Of a stretch of 64,000 bases of DNA, positions 9,262 to 18,176 are shown one piece after another. Each line of letters starts with the position of its first letter. Position 1 is the first letter of the stretch. The position numbers were made by a program, and so were the translations under genes. The notes beneath the pieces are model-generated. The model made no database searches. It was not told the origin of the DNA and was given only the letters and a program-made list of their open reading frames with translations. Origin of the DNA: Phycisphaerales bacterium (GTDB lineage Bacteria; Planctomycetota; Phycisphaerae; Phycisphaerales; SM1A02); assembly GCA_014238205.1 (NCBI GenBank), contig JABABM010000006.1:4303-68302 (forward strand), written 5' to 3'.

Positions 9262-10941
9262 ATGACAACCCTTAAGCAACCAGGACAGACGAACGGCTCG
9301 GGATACCTCCGTGCACCGTTCCTGTCACGGCTGCATGAGTGGATTTCCACTGCCGATCACAAGAAACTCGGCGTGATGTACGTATCGACCGGCCTGATCT
9401 TCTTCCTGATCGGCGGGCTGGAAGCGACGATGATGCGATGGCAGCTTGCAGTCCCGGGGAACACGGTGCTTTCCCCAGAGGATTTCAACCGGCTGTTCAC
9501 GATGCACGGAACCACCATGGTCTTCCTGGTAGGGATGCCCATCTTGCTTGGTGTTGCCAACTACTTCGTCCCATTGCAGATCGGAGCACGTGACCTGGCC
9601 TTCCCGAGGCTGAATGCCTTCGGCTTCTGGCTCTTCCTCTTCGGCGGACTCCTCCTCTACTTCAGTTACTTCGGCGCACAGGGGCTCTACGGGATGGGAT
9701 CCGCTCCGGATGTGGGGTGGTTCGCCTATGCGCCCTTGACTGAACGGACCTATTCACGGGGCCACAGTACGGACTACTGGATTCTCGGCCTGCTTGTCAG
9801 TTCATTCGGATCGATCGCCACCGGCATCAATCTGATCACGACGATCCTGACCATGCGATGTCGTGGCATGACGCTCATGAAGATGCCGCTGCTGGTCTGG
9901 CTCATGCTCATCGATGCGATCCTGATCATGATCGCCATGCCTCCCCTGGCAGCCGCACAGGTCATGCTCCTCTTCGACCGACTCATGGGAGCACATTTCT
10001 TCGACCCCCAGGGAGGTGGGTCCGCCGTCCTCTGGCAGAACCTCTTCTGGTTCTTCGGTCACCCCGAGGTCTACATTCTCATTCTTCCGGCATTCGCCTA
10101 CGTCTCGGAGATCATCCCCGTCTTCTGCCGGAAGGTCATCTTCGGCTACCCGCTCATGGTTGCAGCGACGGTCTCAATCGGCTTCATCAGTCTTGGCGTC
10201 TGGGTGCATCACATGTTCGCCCTGGGCCTGAGCCCCATGGTCAACACCATCTTCATGGGATCCACCTTCCTGATCGCGATCCCGACCGGTATCAAGATGT
10301 TCAACTGGGTGGGAACCATGTTCGGCGGAAAGATCCGCTTCGATACGCCGATGCTCTTTTGCACCGGCTTCCTTGCCATGTTCCTCATCGGGGGATTGAC
10401 CGGCGTGATGCTCGCCACCGTCCCCTTCGACTGGCAGGTCAGCGATTCCTACTTCGTCGTCGGCCATTTTCACTACGTGCTGTTCGGTGGCCTCGTCTTC
10501 TCCATCTTCGCCGCCATCTACTACTGGTTCCCGAAGGTCACCGGAAAGATGCTGTCCGAATCGCTTGGCAAGTGCCAGTTCTGGCTGCTCTTCATCGGGT
10601 TCAACCTGACCTTCGGACCGATGCACGTATCCGGCATGCTCGGCATGCCACGCCGCATCTACACCTACCACGCTGATCGAGGCTGGGAGCTCTGGAACAT
10701 GCTCTCCTCCATCGGCGTCCTGATCCAGATTGCCGGCGTCCTCTTCTTCGCCTGGAACGTCTTCCGCTCACTCAGGTCGGGCCGGAAGGCCGGGCCGGAT
10801 CCGTGGGACGCCTGGACTCTTGAATGGTCGACGGCCTCTCCCCCTCCCGAATACAACTTCGAAGAAGAACCTGTCGTGTACTCACGCCGTCCCCTGTGGG
10901 ACAAGAAGCACCCTGAAGACCCCGATTGGAAGTACGAATAG
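9262..10941 (+). CDS. coxA: cytochrome c oxidase subunit I
   Basis: A 559-residue catalytic subunit of a haem-copper oxidase, a twelve-helix membrane protein that reduces oxygen and pumps protons. The signature WFFGHPEVYILILPAF includes the CuB histidine and the Tyr of the His-Tyr cross-link. GVWVHHMFALG supplies the two other CuB histidines, and VVGHFHYVLFGG supplies the haem a3 and haem a histidines. HGTTMVFLVG carries the low-spin haem ligand. The YVSEIIP sequence after HPEVY is the A-family form. The open frame begins at 9217 with an unlikely start inside coxB; ATG 9262 is chosen because MTTLKQPGQ fits the family N-terminus and clears coxB by 16 bases. Confidence 0.96.
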   Translation: MTTLKQPGQTNGSGYLRAPFLSRLHEWISTADHKKLGVMYVSTGLIFFLIGGLEATMMRWQLAVPGNTVLSPEDFNRLFTMHGTTMVFLVGMPILLGVANYFVPLQIGARDLAFPRLNAFGFWLFLFGGLLLYFSYFGAQGLYGMGSAPDVGWFAYAPLTERTYSRGHSTDYWILGLLVSSFGSIATGINLITTILTMRCRGMTLMKMPLLVWLMLIDAILIMIAMPPLAAAQVMLLFDRLMGAHFFDPQGGGSAVLWQNLFWFFGHPEVYILILPAFAYVSEIIPVFCRKVIFGYPLMVAATVSIGFISLGVWVHHMFALGLSPMVNTIFMGSTFLIAIPTGIKMFNWVGTMFGGKIRFDTPMLFCTGFLAMFLIGGLTGVMLATVPFDWQVSDSYFVVGHFHYVLFGGLVFSIFAAIYYWFPKVTGKMLSESLGKCQFWLLFIGFNLTFGPMHVSGMLGMPRRIYTYHADRGWELWNMLSSIGVLIQIAGVLFFAWNVFRSLRSGRKAGPDPWDAWTLEWSTASPPPEYNFEEEPVVYSRRPLWDKKHPEDPDWKYE

Positions 10942-10944
10942 TTC

Positions 10945-11577
10945 ATGTCTGCAACACCGACATCTCCCGTCACCCCGCTCCTTTCGCCTCCTGAAGCAAT
11001 GTCACAGGCGATGGACAGTGGCAAGTGCGGCATGCTCTGCCTGATCTGCTCCGAGATCACCTTCTTCGGAACCCTGCTGGCCGTCTACCTGTTCTACATA
11101 GGCAAGGATCCAGCCGGCACCCCCACCCCGAGCGAGGTACTCGAGGTCTCGGCGGCACCGATGAAGGTGGTCTTCAACTCGTTCTTCCTTCTTACAAGTT
11201 CCATCTGGATCACCCTTGCCGTGAGATCACTTCGAAAGGGAGCCATGCGAGCCTTCGCCTTCTGGTGGCTCCTGACGATTCTCTTCGGCATCGAGTTCCT
11301 TGTCGGCACCGGCATGGAGTGGTACGGAATGATCGCCGACCAGGGATTGACCATCAGGACCAACCTGTTCGGATCCGGCTTCTACACGGTCGTCGGCTTC
11401 CATGCTGCGCACGTGGCCATCGGCCTGTTCCTGCTGAGCCTTGTCTTCGTCCTGACGCTGCTTGGCTTCATGCACAAGCGGCATGCCGAGAAGATCGAGC
11501 TCCTCTCCTGGTACTGGCACTTCGTCGACGGCATCTGGATCGCCGTCTTTACCATCGTCTACATCATCGGCCGCTGA
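10945..11577 (+). CDS. coxC: cytochrome c oxidase subunit III
   Basis: A 210-residue integral membrane subunit of the oxidase. The family pattern is clear: MDSGKCGMLCLICSEITFFG in helix 1, a run of helices, GFHAAHVAIGLFLL with the conserved histidines, and the C-terminal SWYWHFVDGIWIAVFTIVY. It has five helices, as usual for caa3-type subunit III, not the seven of the mitochondrial form. It starts 3 bases after coxA and ends 6 bases before the next gene, so translation is likely coupled. Confidence 0.94.
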   Translation: MSATPTSPVTPLLSPPEAMSQAMDSGKCGMLCLICSEITFFGTLLAVYLFYIGKDPAGTPTPSEVLEVSAAPMKVVFNSFFLLTSSIWITLAVRSLRKGAMRAFAFWWLLTILFGIEFLVGTGMEWYGMIADQGLTIRTNLFGSGFYTVVGFHAAHVAIGLFLLSLVFVLTLLGFMHKRHAEKIELLSWYWHFVDGIWIAVFTIVYIIGR

Positions 11578-11583
11578 TACCCC

Positions 11584-12429
11584 ATGGCACATGACACGCA
11601 ACAACCCGGCACCGAGAACGGCATCCACCTTCCAGCACCGACCTCTTCGCCGTTCGTCTGCGCCTTCGGAGTGACACTGATCTTCACGGGGATCGTCACG
11701 ATCTGGAGTGTCAGCATCATCGGCTTCGTCATCGCACTTGTCGGAGCCATTCGGTGGTGGAAGGAAGTGCTCCCGGACAACGTCCACCAGCTTGTTCCAT
11801 TGGAAGAGGAACGTGTCTCCATCGACCCCAAGCCAGGCGGTGTTGCACACCTCATGGTCCCCGGTGGCACGCACCGAGCCAGAATTCCGATCGAAATCCA
11901 CCCCTATGGTGCTGGAGCCATCGGTGGACTGCTCGGTGGCCTTTCCATGGCGATCATCGCCATCGTCTACGGGATCATTGCAGAGGGCAGCCCCTGGTAC
12001 ACGGTCAACATCCTGGGCGCAACAATCCTGCCCTCGCTCAGCCAGGAGGATGCCTCTCAACTTGCACAATGGCATACATGGGGCTTCCTCTTCGGCACCC
12101 TGATCCACGTGTCCATGTCGATCATGATCGGCCTGCTCTACGGGGTCGTACTTCCCATGATTCCCCGGGGAAGAATCCTCTTTGCTGCAGCCTTCATACC
12201 ACTGCTCTGGTCAGGGCTGGCCTGGGGATCACTCCGGGTGGTCAATCCCGTCCTGAATGACCATGTCGACTGGACGTGGTTCATCATTTCGCAGATCGTC
12301 TTCGGCGCAGTCTGCGGATTCATCGTGACACGCAGCGAGCGAATAAGCACGATGCAGAACTGGTCGATGCTCGAACGAACCGGCATGGAAAGTCCAGGAG
12401 TTCCTTCAATCGGTGGAGATGACGAATGA
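11584..12429 (+). CDS. multi-pass membrane protein of the oxidase operon, subunit IV-like N-terminus
   Basis: A 281-residue protein that I do not recognise as a named family. Residues about 25-65 form a pair of hydrophobic segments ending IRWWKEVLP, resembling the short cytochrome oxidase subunit IV/CoxD found after coxC in many operons. A soluble linker follows with IPIEIHPYGAGAIGGL, and then about four more helices (roughly 115-145, 165-195, 200-225, 230-255). Several conserved-looking His and Trp residues (QWHTWGFLFG, LIHVSMS) sit at helix ends. It lies between coxC and the dihaem cytochrome and overlaps the latter by 4 bases. It may be an accessory or structural subunit bridging the oxidase and the cytochrome b complex. 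Confidence 0.6.
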   Translation: MAHDTQQPGTENGIHLPAPTSSPFVCAFGVTLIFTGIVTIWSVSIIGFVIALVGAIRWWKEVLPDNVHQLVPLEEERVSIDPKPGGVAHLMVPGGTHRARIPIEIHPYGAGAIGGLLGGLSMAIIAIVYGIIAEGSPWYTVNILGATILPSLSQEDASQLAQWHTWGFLFGTLIHVSMSIMIGLLYGVVLPMIPRGRILFAAAFIPLLWSGLAWGSLRVVNPVLNDHVDWTWFIISQIVFGAVCGFIVTRSERISTMQNWSMLERTGMESPGVPSIGGDDE

Positions 12430-13190
12430 TGCAACGCCTGACCTCATTGAGCATGGCGATCATCGGGGTATTCCTCGTCGGCTGTGACTGGATGCCGGGC
12501 AAGCCCACGCGAGCCGAGGAATCGGTGCTTCCGACCGATGTCCATGCATTCAATACGCTCTACTCGGCCAACTGCAGTGGATGCCATGGCGCCAATGGGC
12601 AGTTCGGTGCTGCACGACCTCTCAACGACCCCCTCTACCTCTCGCTGGCAGACACCGCCTACCTCGTACAGGTCACGACCGACGGGGTCCATGGCAGCCT
12701 GATGCCCCCCTTTGCACGCAAGCAGGGCGGCGGGCTCACGAACCAGCAGGTCAGTGACATCGTCAATGGAATGCACCGAACCTGGGGCAATGCCGACGAC
12801 AGCCAGGCCGCACCACCTCTGGTTTCAAGCACGAAAGGGAATCCCGCACGTGGAAGTTCCCTGTTTGCGTCTCACTGTGCAGCATGCCATGGCAAGGGTG
12901 GAACCGGTGGCCGGACTGCAGGCTCGGTCGTCGACAGTACGTACCTGTCACTTGTCAGCGACCAGTCGCTTCGGAGTGTCATCATCTGCGGCCGACTGGA
13001 CCTGGGCATGCCCAACTGGCAAGGGACCCTCAATGGTTCGCCTGCCAGTGAGCGTGATGGCCTGCCGCCTCTCAACGACAGGCAGATCAGCGATCTGGTC
13101 GCCTTCCTGGCATCACACCGGGTGGAATTCCCCGGCGCCCCCTTCCCATCACTGGGCAACCCGCGAGGCAGTGGAACACAGGTGCCATGA
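12426..13190 (+). CDS. dihaem cytochrome c lipoprotein (QcrC-like)
   Basis: A 254-residue exported electron carrier. The signal peptide ends in a lipobox, FLVGC, with the lipidated cysteine at 20. Two class I cytochrome c domains follow, with haem motifs CSGCH (50-54) and CAACH (151-155) and distal Met candidates in SLMPPF and LGMPNW. The domain order, haem lipoprotein then Rieske then cytochrome b, is that of qcrC-qcrA-qcrB. This makes it a candidate for the tethered cytochrome that passes electrons from the cytochrome b complex to the caa3 oxidase. The start overlaps the preceding stop by four bases (ATGA). Confidence 0.88.
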   Translation: MMQRLTSLSMAIIGVFLVGCDWMPGKPTRAEESVLPTDVHAFNTLYSANCSGCHGANGQFGAARPLNDPLYLSLADTAYLVQVTTDGVHGSLMPPFARKQGGGLTNQQVSDIVNGMHRTWGNADDSQAAPPLVSSTKGNPARGSSLFASHCAACHGKGGTGGRTAGSVVDSTYLSLVSDQSLRSVIICGRLDLGMPNWQGTLNGSPASERDGLPPLNDRQISDLVAFLASHRVEFPGAPFPSLGNPRGSGTQVP

Positions 13191-13202
13191 GGACATACGA
13201 CA

Positions 13203-13778
13203 ATGCCTGAATCATTTGACTACAAGGAAGCCCCGGATGTACAGATGCTCGGCGAGCCCGGGGGGCCCGCGCCATCACGTCGCGGATTCCTCTTCTGGCT
13301 TGGAGCGGCACTGAATGTCGTCGTTGGCCTGCTCGTCGCCGTTCCCATTCTCGGGTACGTCTTCTCCTCGTGGAAACGTGACGACTGGCAAGCCTGGGTC
13401 GACCTGGTCCCTGGCGGCGTTGATGACTTCCCTCCTGGCCAGACCCGGCTGGCAACCTATCGCAACCCACCCGAATTCGATGTGACCTGGGATGGGTATA
13501 CAGCCGACACCCCCTGCTGGGTTCGGCGTCTTGAAGATGGAAGTTTCAACGTCTTCGCCATCAACTGCACGCACCTTGGCTGCCCGGTCCGCTGGTTCCC
13601 AGAATCAAAACTGTTCATGTGCCCATGCCACGGAGGTGTCTACTACGCGGACGGCTCGCATGCCGCCGGCCCCCCGCCTCGTGGGCTATACCCCTACAAG
13701 ATCGACCAGGACGCGCTGAAGCAGGGACGACTTCGCATCCTCGCCGGCCGACTTCCAACACTCCAGGAAACAACCTGA
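13203..13778 (+). CDS. Rieske iron-sulfur protein of the cytochrome b complex
   Basis: A 191-residue [2Fe-2S] subunit. The N-terminus has a twin-arginine-type motif, SRRGFLFW (25-32), and one hydrophobic helix that stays as a membrane anchor. The cluster ligands are in CTHLGC (122-127) and CPCHGG (140-145), spaced closely enough for a short cluster-binding subdomain. A GPPPRGLY proline loop follows. Its role is to accept an electron from quinol and pass it to cytochrome c. It is 12 bases after the dihaem cytochrome gene and 13 bases before cytochrome b. The high similarity of its motifs to QcrA/PetC makes the call firm, although the distinction between bc1 and b6f types is not settled by this protein alone. 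Confidence 0.93.
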   Translation: MPESFDYKEAPDVQMLGEPGGPAPSRRGFLFWLGAALNVVVGLLVAVPILGYVFSSWKRDDWQAWVDLVPGGVDDFPPGQTRLATYRNPPEFDVTWDGYTADTPCWVRRLEDGSFNVFAINCTHLGCPVRWFPESKLFMCPCHGGVYYADGSHAAGPPPRGLYPYKIDQDALKQGRLRILAGRLPTLQETT

Positions 13779-13791
13779 GATCCACTCACCG

Positions 13792-15249
13792 ATGTTTGCA
13801 TCCGTCATCAACTGGTTTGAAGAACGCCTGAAACTCGGGGAGACCCTTGGTCCCTCGATGACGCACTCCGTTCCCATGAGTGCCAGATGGTGGTACGTCT
13901 TCGGAAGCATGACGTTGACGATCTTCATGCTGCAGATTGCAACTGGAATCTGCCTTTCCCTCGTCTACGTACCCTCGGCCGATGAAGCCTACGCCAGTCT
14001 CGAGTACCTCAACTACCGGCAACAGATGGGGTGGTTCCTTCGCGGGATGCACGTGTGGGGTTCCCACCTGATGATCGCCTTCATGACGATCCACATGATC
14101 CAGGTCTTCCTCTACGGTGCCTTCAAGTACCCACGTGAACTGACCTGGATCGTCGGTGTGCTCCTCTTCCTGTGCACCCTGGCCATGGGGTTCACAGGAC
14201 AGGTCCTTCGATGGGATCAGGATGCCTACTGGGGCCTTGGCGTCGGCATGGCCATGGCCGGGCGAGTCCCCTTCATCGGTCCTGAACTGGTGTATTTCGT
14301 GCTCGGTGGCCCGACCATCGGCGGCGAAGCGCTCTCCCGATTCTTCGCGCTGCATGTCTTCGTGATCCCAGGGACCCTGATCATGCTCATCGGCGCCCAC
14401 CTGTTGCTGGTCATCAAGTGCGGCATCAACGAAGCCCCGACCCCGGGATACCAGGTCAACAAGGCGACCTACAGGGAGACCTACGAGAAGGAAGTGCACA
14501 AGCGAGGAATGCCCTTCTTCCCGAACGCCGCGGGCAGGGACATGATTGCCTGTGGAATCGTGCTCTTCCTCGTGTTCTTCTGTGCAGCCTTGTTCGGACC
14601 AGCCGGGCCCAACGGCGAACCCGACCCGACACTCATTCATACTGCTCCACGGCCTGACTTCTATTTCCAATCGATCTTCGCCGTGCTTGCACTGCTTCCA
14701 CCCTACATGGAGACATTCCTGATCATGGCATTCCCGGTGCTTGCACTGGGAGTACTCCTGCTGCTGCCGTTCACCTCGGGCGATGGAGAAAAGAGCTGGA
14801 GACGCCGTCCCTTCTCGGTGATCACGGTCATCTTCATTCTGCTTGTCCTGAGCAGCCTGACATACCTTGGGTACAAGTCCCCCTGGTCACCAGTCATGGA
14901 CGCCTGGAGCGGCATTCCAACGCCGACACAATACGTCCAGGGAAGATCTCCCCTGGAACTGCAGGGTGCATTGATCATCCAGGGCAAGCAGTGCAGGAAC
15001 TGTCACATGCTTGAAGGTCGAGGTGGAGAGCGAGGACCTGAACTGGACTATGTCGCTACCCGGCTGACCCGGGATGAACTCATCAGGCAGGTTGTCCAAG
15101 GTGGTGGGAACATGCCCGCATACGGCAAGAACCTTTCTCCATCGGAGGTCACGGCCCTGGTCTCCTTCCTCATGACACTCCACCCGGAATGGGAGCGCGA
15201 GCCTGGCGCCGAGGAATCGAACGTGCCACGCCCGACGACCGGTCCCTAG
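13792..15249 (+). CDS. cytochrome b (b6/subunit IV type) fused to cytochrome c
   Basis: A 485-residue quinol-oxidising subunit. The first half is a four-helix cytochrome b with paired histidines in GSHLMIAFMTIHM and FFALHVFVIPGTLIMLIGAH, the latter giving the 13-14 residue spacing of haem ligands. Residues about 215-375 carry a subunit IV-like part with three further helices. After a proline-rich link, a cytochrome c domain has CRNCH (401-405) and NMPAYGKNL with a possible Met ligand. Fusing a haem c to the end of cytochrome b places an extra redox centre by the Rieske protein. Such fusions are known in several phyla. The gene is in the same run as coxBAC. Confidence 0.92.
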   Translation: MFASVINWFEERLKLGETLGPSMTHSVPMSARWWYVFGSMTLTIFMLQIATGICLSLVYVPSADEAYASLEYLNYRQQMGWFLRGMHVWGSHLMIAFMTIHMIQVFLYGAFKYPRELTWIVGVLLFLCTLAMGFTGQVLRWDQDAYWGLGVGMAMAGRVPFIGPELVYFVLGGPTIGGEALSRFFALHVFVIPGTLIMLIGAHLLLVIKCGINEAPTPGYQVNKATYRETYEKEVHKRGMPFFPNAAGRDMIACGIVLFLVFFCAALFGPAGPNGEPDPTLIHTAPRPDFYFQSIFAVLALLPPYMETFLIMAFPVLALGVLLLLPFTSGDGEKSWRRRPFSVITVIFILLVLSSLTYLGYKSPWSPVMDAWSGIPTPTQYVQGRSPLELQGALIIQGKQCRNCHMLEGRGGERGPELDYVATRLTRDELIRQVVQGGGNMPAYGKNLSPSEVTALVSFLMTLHPEWEREPGAEESNVPRPTTGP

Positions 15250-15294
15250 CCACCAACCGGCTTCAAGCACGCGGAAACAAGTACCCTGTCCTTC

Positions 15295-17634
15295 ATGTCA
15301 CCCACCACGCGGGCCATGCTGGAATCCTGGAACTTCGACCCCCTCCTGTGGTTCCCCCTGCTGCTTGCCCTGGTGCTCTACTTCCGTGGCTGGCGGCACC
15401 TCCATGGCCGCCTGCCAACCCGTTTCCCGAGATGGCGGCTGTACTGCTACACCTCCGGCCTGTGGGTGACATGGCTTGCCATCGCCTCGCCACTGGATGC
15501 ACTTGGAACACTCCTGCTCTCGGTCCACATGACACAGCACCTGCTGTTGATGATGGTGGGCCCACCATTGATCCTCCTTGGAGCACCTGGTCTGCCGATG
15601 CTCATGGGACTGCCTCGGACCATTCGCAGGTACTGGGTCGGCCCCTTCCTTGCATGGGGCGCATTCCGTCGAGGAGCTCGCTTCATGGTCCATCCTGTCG
15701 TTGGGTGGACCTTGTTCTTCATCGCGACCTGGGCTTGGCATGTTCCCGTTCTCTACGAAGCGGGTCTCCGAAATCCCACGTGGCATGTCATTGAACATGC
15801 ATGTTTCATCTTTACAGCGACGCTCTTCTGGTGGCCGGTGATTCAACCATGGCCCAGCAGCCCCCACTGGCCCCGGTGGGCAATGATTCCATACCTGCTC
15901 CTGGCCGATCTTCAGAACACGATCTTCTCCGCCTTCTTCTGCTTCAAGGAGACACCGCTCTATCAGTCGTATGCATCTGCGCCTCGCATCACCTCCCTGG
16001 ATGCGCTCCAGGATCAGTCGCTTGCGGGTGCGATCATGTGGGTTCCAGGATCGATCATCTACCTGGTTCCAGTCGCAATCCTGCTCCGCTCACTGCTGGC
16101 GCCAAGGCTGGTCAATCCTGCCAAGATGAAGCTTGCAGTTGCAGGGCATGCCTCCCGGGTCTCCCTGACTGTCCTTGATGCACATGGCCAGGTGCAGGAA
16201 TCATTTGGAGGCGGCATCACAGAACGTGATGCTGCGTTGAAGGACCATGGAAGGCGAGGCTCGCTCATTGCTCATCCAGCCTTCAGGCGAAGTCTGCAGT
16301 CGATCATGATCCTTCTGGCCGTTGCCGTGATCCTTGATGGCCTCCTTGGTCCCGAGGTAAGTCCGTTGAACCTTGCCGGTGTGCTTCCCTGGACGCACTG
16401 GAGAGGGCTGGTCGTCCTGGCACTGCTGCTAGCAGGGAACCTCTTCTGCTTTGCATGTCCCTTCATGCTGCCCAGGGAACTGGGCAAGAAACTGTTCAAT
16501 CCGACACGGCCATGGCCAACCTGGCTTCGATCGAAATGGATCGCTGTCGGGCTGCTGCTGGGGTTTCTCTGGTCCTACGAGGTACTGAGCCTCTGGGACA
16601 GCCCGTGGCTGACGGCATGGATCATCATCGGGTACTTCTTCGGGGCCATCGTCATTGATTCGTGTTTCCGCGGCGCCAGTTTCTGCAAGTATGTCTGCCC
16701 GATCGGGCAGTTCCATTTCGTCCAGTCCCTGGCGTCGCCTCGCGAGGTTCGCATTCGAAGTGCGTCCGTCTGCAGTACCTGTTCGACACACGACTGCATC
16801 AAGGGCAACGAGCAGCACCGTGGATGTGAGCTTGACCTGTTCCAACCCCGGAAGAACGGAAACATGGACTGCACGTTCTGCCTCGACTGCGTGCGTGCCT
16901 GTCCGCAAGACAACGTGGGCCTGCTCCCGAGCATCCCGGGCAACAGCCTTGTCCACGATCCCAATCGCTCATCGGTCGGCAGGTTCTCAACCCGGTGGGA
17001 CATCTGCGCCCTCGTGGCGGTACTTGTCTTCGGCGCCTTTGCCAATGCACTTGGCATGGTTGGGCCGGTCCTCGAGACGGAAGCTCGCTGGCAGGAACAA
17101 CTTGGCCTCGAATCGATTCTTCCGGTCGCCACCGCGACGTTCTTCACAGTTGCAGTACTCATCCCGGCCGTACTCCTGCCGTTGGCGGGCCTGCTCTCCA
17201 AGGCAGCAGGCCCATCGCGGGAACGTTTCAAGGCGATCACCATCCGAGGAACCCTCGGGCTGGTTCCGATCGGATTTGCCATGTGGCTCGTCCACATGCT
17301 CTTCCACCTCCTGACAAGCTGGCTCACTGCCTGGCCAGCTGCGCAGCGTGTCATGCAGGATCTCGGAGTGAGCCTGTTTGGCGAACCTGCCTTCGCCATG
17401 TCGTGCTGTGGACCTGCCCCAAACTGGCTTCTGCCTGTTGAGATCCTGCTCCTTGATCTTGGGCTCCTGCTTTCTCTCTACGTGCTCTACAGGCTGGCCA
17501 GGCAGATGGTGACCGGGGTCATCTCGGAACTTCGCTTTCTCCTGCCGTGGGCCGTGGTGGCCTTCGCCCTCTACTGTGCAGGCGTGTGGATCATTCTTCA
17601 ACCCATGCAAATGCGGGGGACCATGCTGCCATGA
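15295..17634 (+). CDS. CtaG-like oxidase assembly domain fused to a NapH/CcoG-like polyferredoxin
   Basis: A 779-residue membrane protein with two parts. Residues 1 to about 285 match the CtaG family that helps assemble caa3 oxidase, with MTQHLLLMMVGPPLILLG and a seven-helix pattern. After a soluble linker (about 285-335), residues 340-779 resemble the membrane polyferredoxins NapH, NosR and CcoG. These contain FCFACP (C385, C388), CKYVCP (C464, C468), CSTC...C (C493, C496, C501) and a complete 4Fe-4S motif at C526, C529, C532 and C536. More helices follow. CcoG-type proteins handle copper reduction during oxidase assembly, so a fusion could couple copper reduction to delivery. The open frame is continuous, with no sign of a missed stop. 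Confidence 0.85.
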   Translation: MSPTTRAMLESWNFDPLLWFPLLLALVLYFRGWRHLHGRLPTRFPRWRLYCYTSGLWVTWLAIASPLDALGTLLLSVHMTQHLLLMMVGPPLILLGAPGLPMLMGLPRTIRRYWVGPFLAWGAFRRGARFMVHPVVGWTLFFIATWAWHVPVLYEAGLRNPTWHVIEHACFIFTATLFWWPVIQPWPSSPHWPRWAMIPYLLLADLQNTIFSAFFCFKETPLYQSYASAPRITSLDALQDQSLAGAIMWVPGSIIYLVPVAILLRSLLAPRLVNPAKMKLAVAGHASRVSLTVLDAHGQVQESFGGGITERDAALKDHGRRGSLIAHPAFRRSLQSIMILLAVAVILDGLLGPEVSPLNLAGVLPWTHWRGLVVLALLLAGNLFCFACPFMLPRELGKKLFNPTRPWPTWLRSKWIAVGLLLGFLWSYEVLSLWDSPWLTAWIIIGYFFGAIVIDSCFRGASFCKYVCPIGQFHFVQSLASPREVRIRSASVCSTCSTHDCIKGNEQHRGCELDLFQPRKNGNMDCTFCLDCVRACPQDNVGLLPSIPGNSLVHDPNRSSVGRFSTRWDICALVAVLVFGAFANALGMVGPVLETEARWQEQLGLESILPVATATFFTVAVLIPAVLLPLAGLLSKAAGPSRERFKAITIRGTLGLVPIGFAMWLVHMLFHLLTSWLTAWPAAQRVMQDLGVSLFGEPAFAMSCCGPAPNWLLPVEILLLDLGLLLSLYVLYRLARQMVTGVISELRFLLPWAVVAFALYCAGVWIILQPMQMRGTMLP

Positions 17635-18176
17635 TGGCCTGTCGATACGCCATTCTGGTACTCCTGCTGGGGCTGCTCTCGGAACCACTCCTGGCTGACG
17701 GCGGCATCGTTCGTGCATCAACTGTCAGTGGCTCGTGGCGACTGACCATGTTCTCCTCCCCGACACCGCTCCGGGCCGGTCCCGTCGACCTGTCGGTGCT
17801 CCTCCAGGACGTGGCAACAGACCAACCAGTGCTCGGCGCAACAGTCAATCTCATGCTTCGACACCCCGACAGCGAACCCCTCCTCGTCGAGGCCACTCGT
17901 GCATCGGCAACGAATCGCCTCCTCTACGCTGCGCTCCTTGAACTGCCGCATGCAGGGACATGGACAATCGATGTCCTGGCGGTCAAAGGCGATCTTGAAG
18001 GACGCCTCCAGGCAGGCCTCGAGGCTGGGCCACCCCTTCCCCGCCTGCTGTCCCTCTGGACATGGCTGGCAATCCCGGGGATCGTGCTCATTGTGTTCGT
18101 GCTCAACCAGTGGCTCATCCGGACACGGCACGATTCACCAGACCCAGAACCAGGCCCAGGCCCAGGATCATCATGA
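17631..18176 (+). CDS. YtkA-like exported protein with C-terminal membrane anchor
   Basis: A 181-residue protein with a signal peptide (MMACRY, a Leu-rich core, ending LLADGG) and a single YtkA-like beta-sandwich (about 35-140). The sandwich has TPLRAGPVDLSVLLQD, VLGATVNLML and HAGTWTIDVLAV, the usual pattern of this domain. One helix lies at about 147-167, followed by a short charged and proline-rich tail. YtkA-like domains often occur near copper-handling and oxidase-assembly genes, and FixH/CcoH proteins resemble them. The ATGA overlap with the CtaG fusion gene indicates translational coupling. A role in oxidase assembly is inference from context. Confidence 0.7.
   Translation: MMACRYAILVLLLGLLSEPLLADGGIVRASTVSGSWRLTMFSSPTPLRAGPVDLSVLLQDVATDQPVLGATVNLMLRHPDSEPLLVEATRASATNRLLYAALLELPHAGTWTIDVLAVKGDLEGRLQAGLEAGPPLPRLLSLWTWLAIPGIVLIVFVLNQWLIRTRHDSPDPEPGPGPGSS

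Noticed and set aside
10174-10671. A 165-codon minus-strand frame opposite coxA, rich in His, Glu and Asp.
   Set aside because: It lies wholly within coxA, whose motifs are certain. The composition is an antisense artefact.
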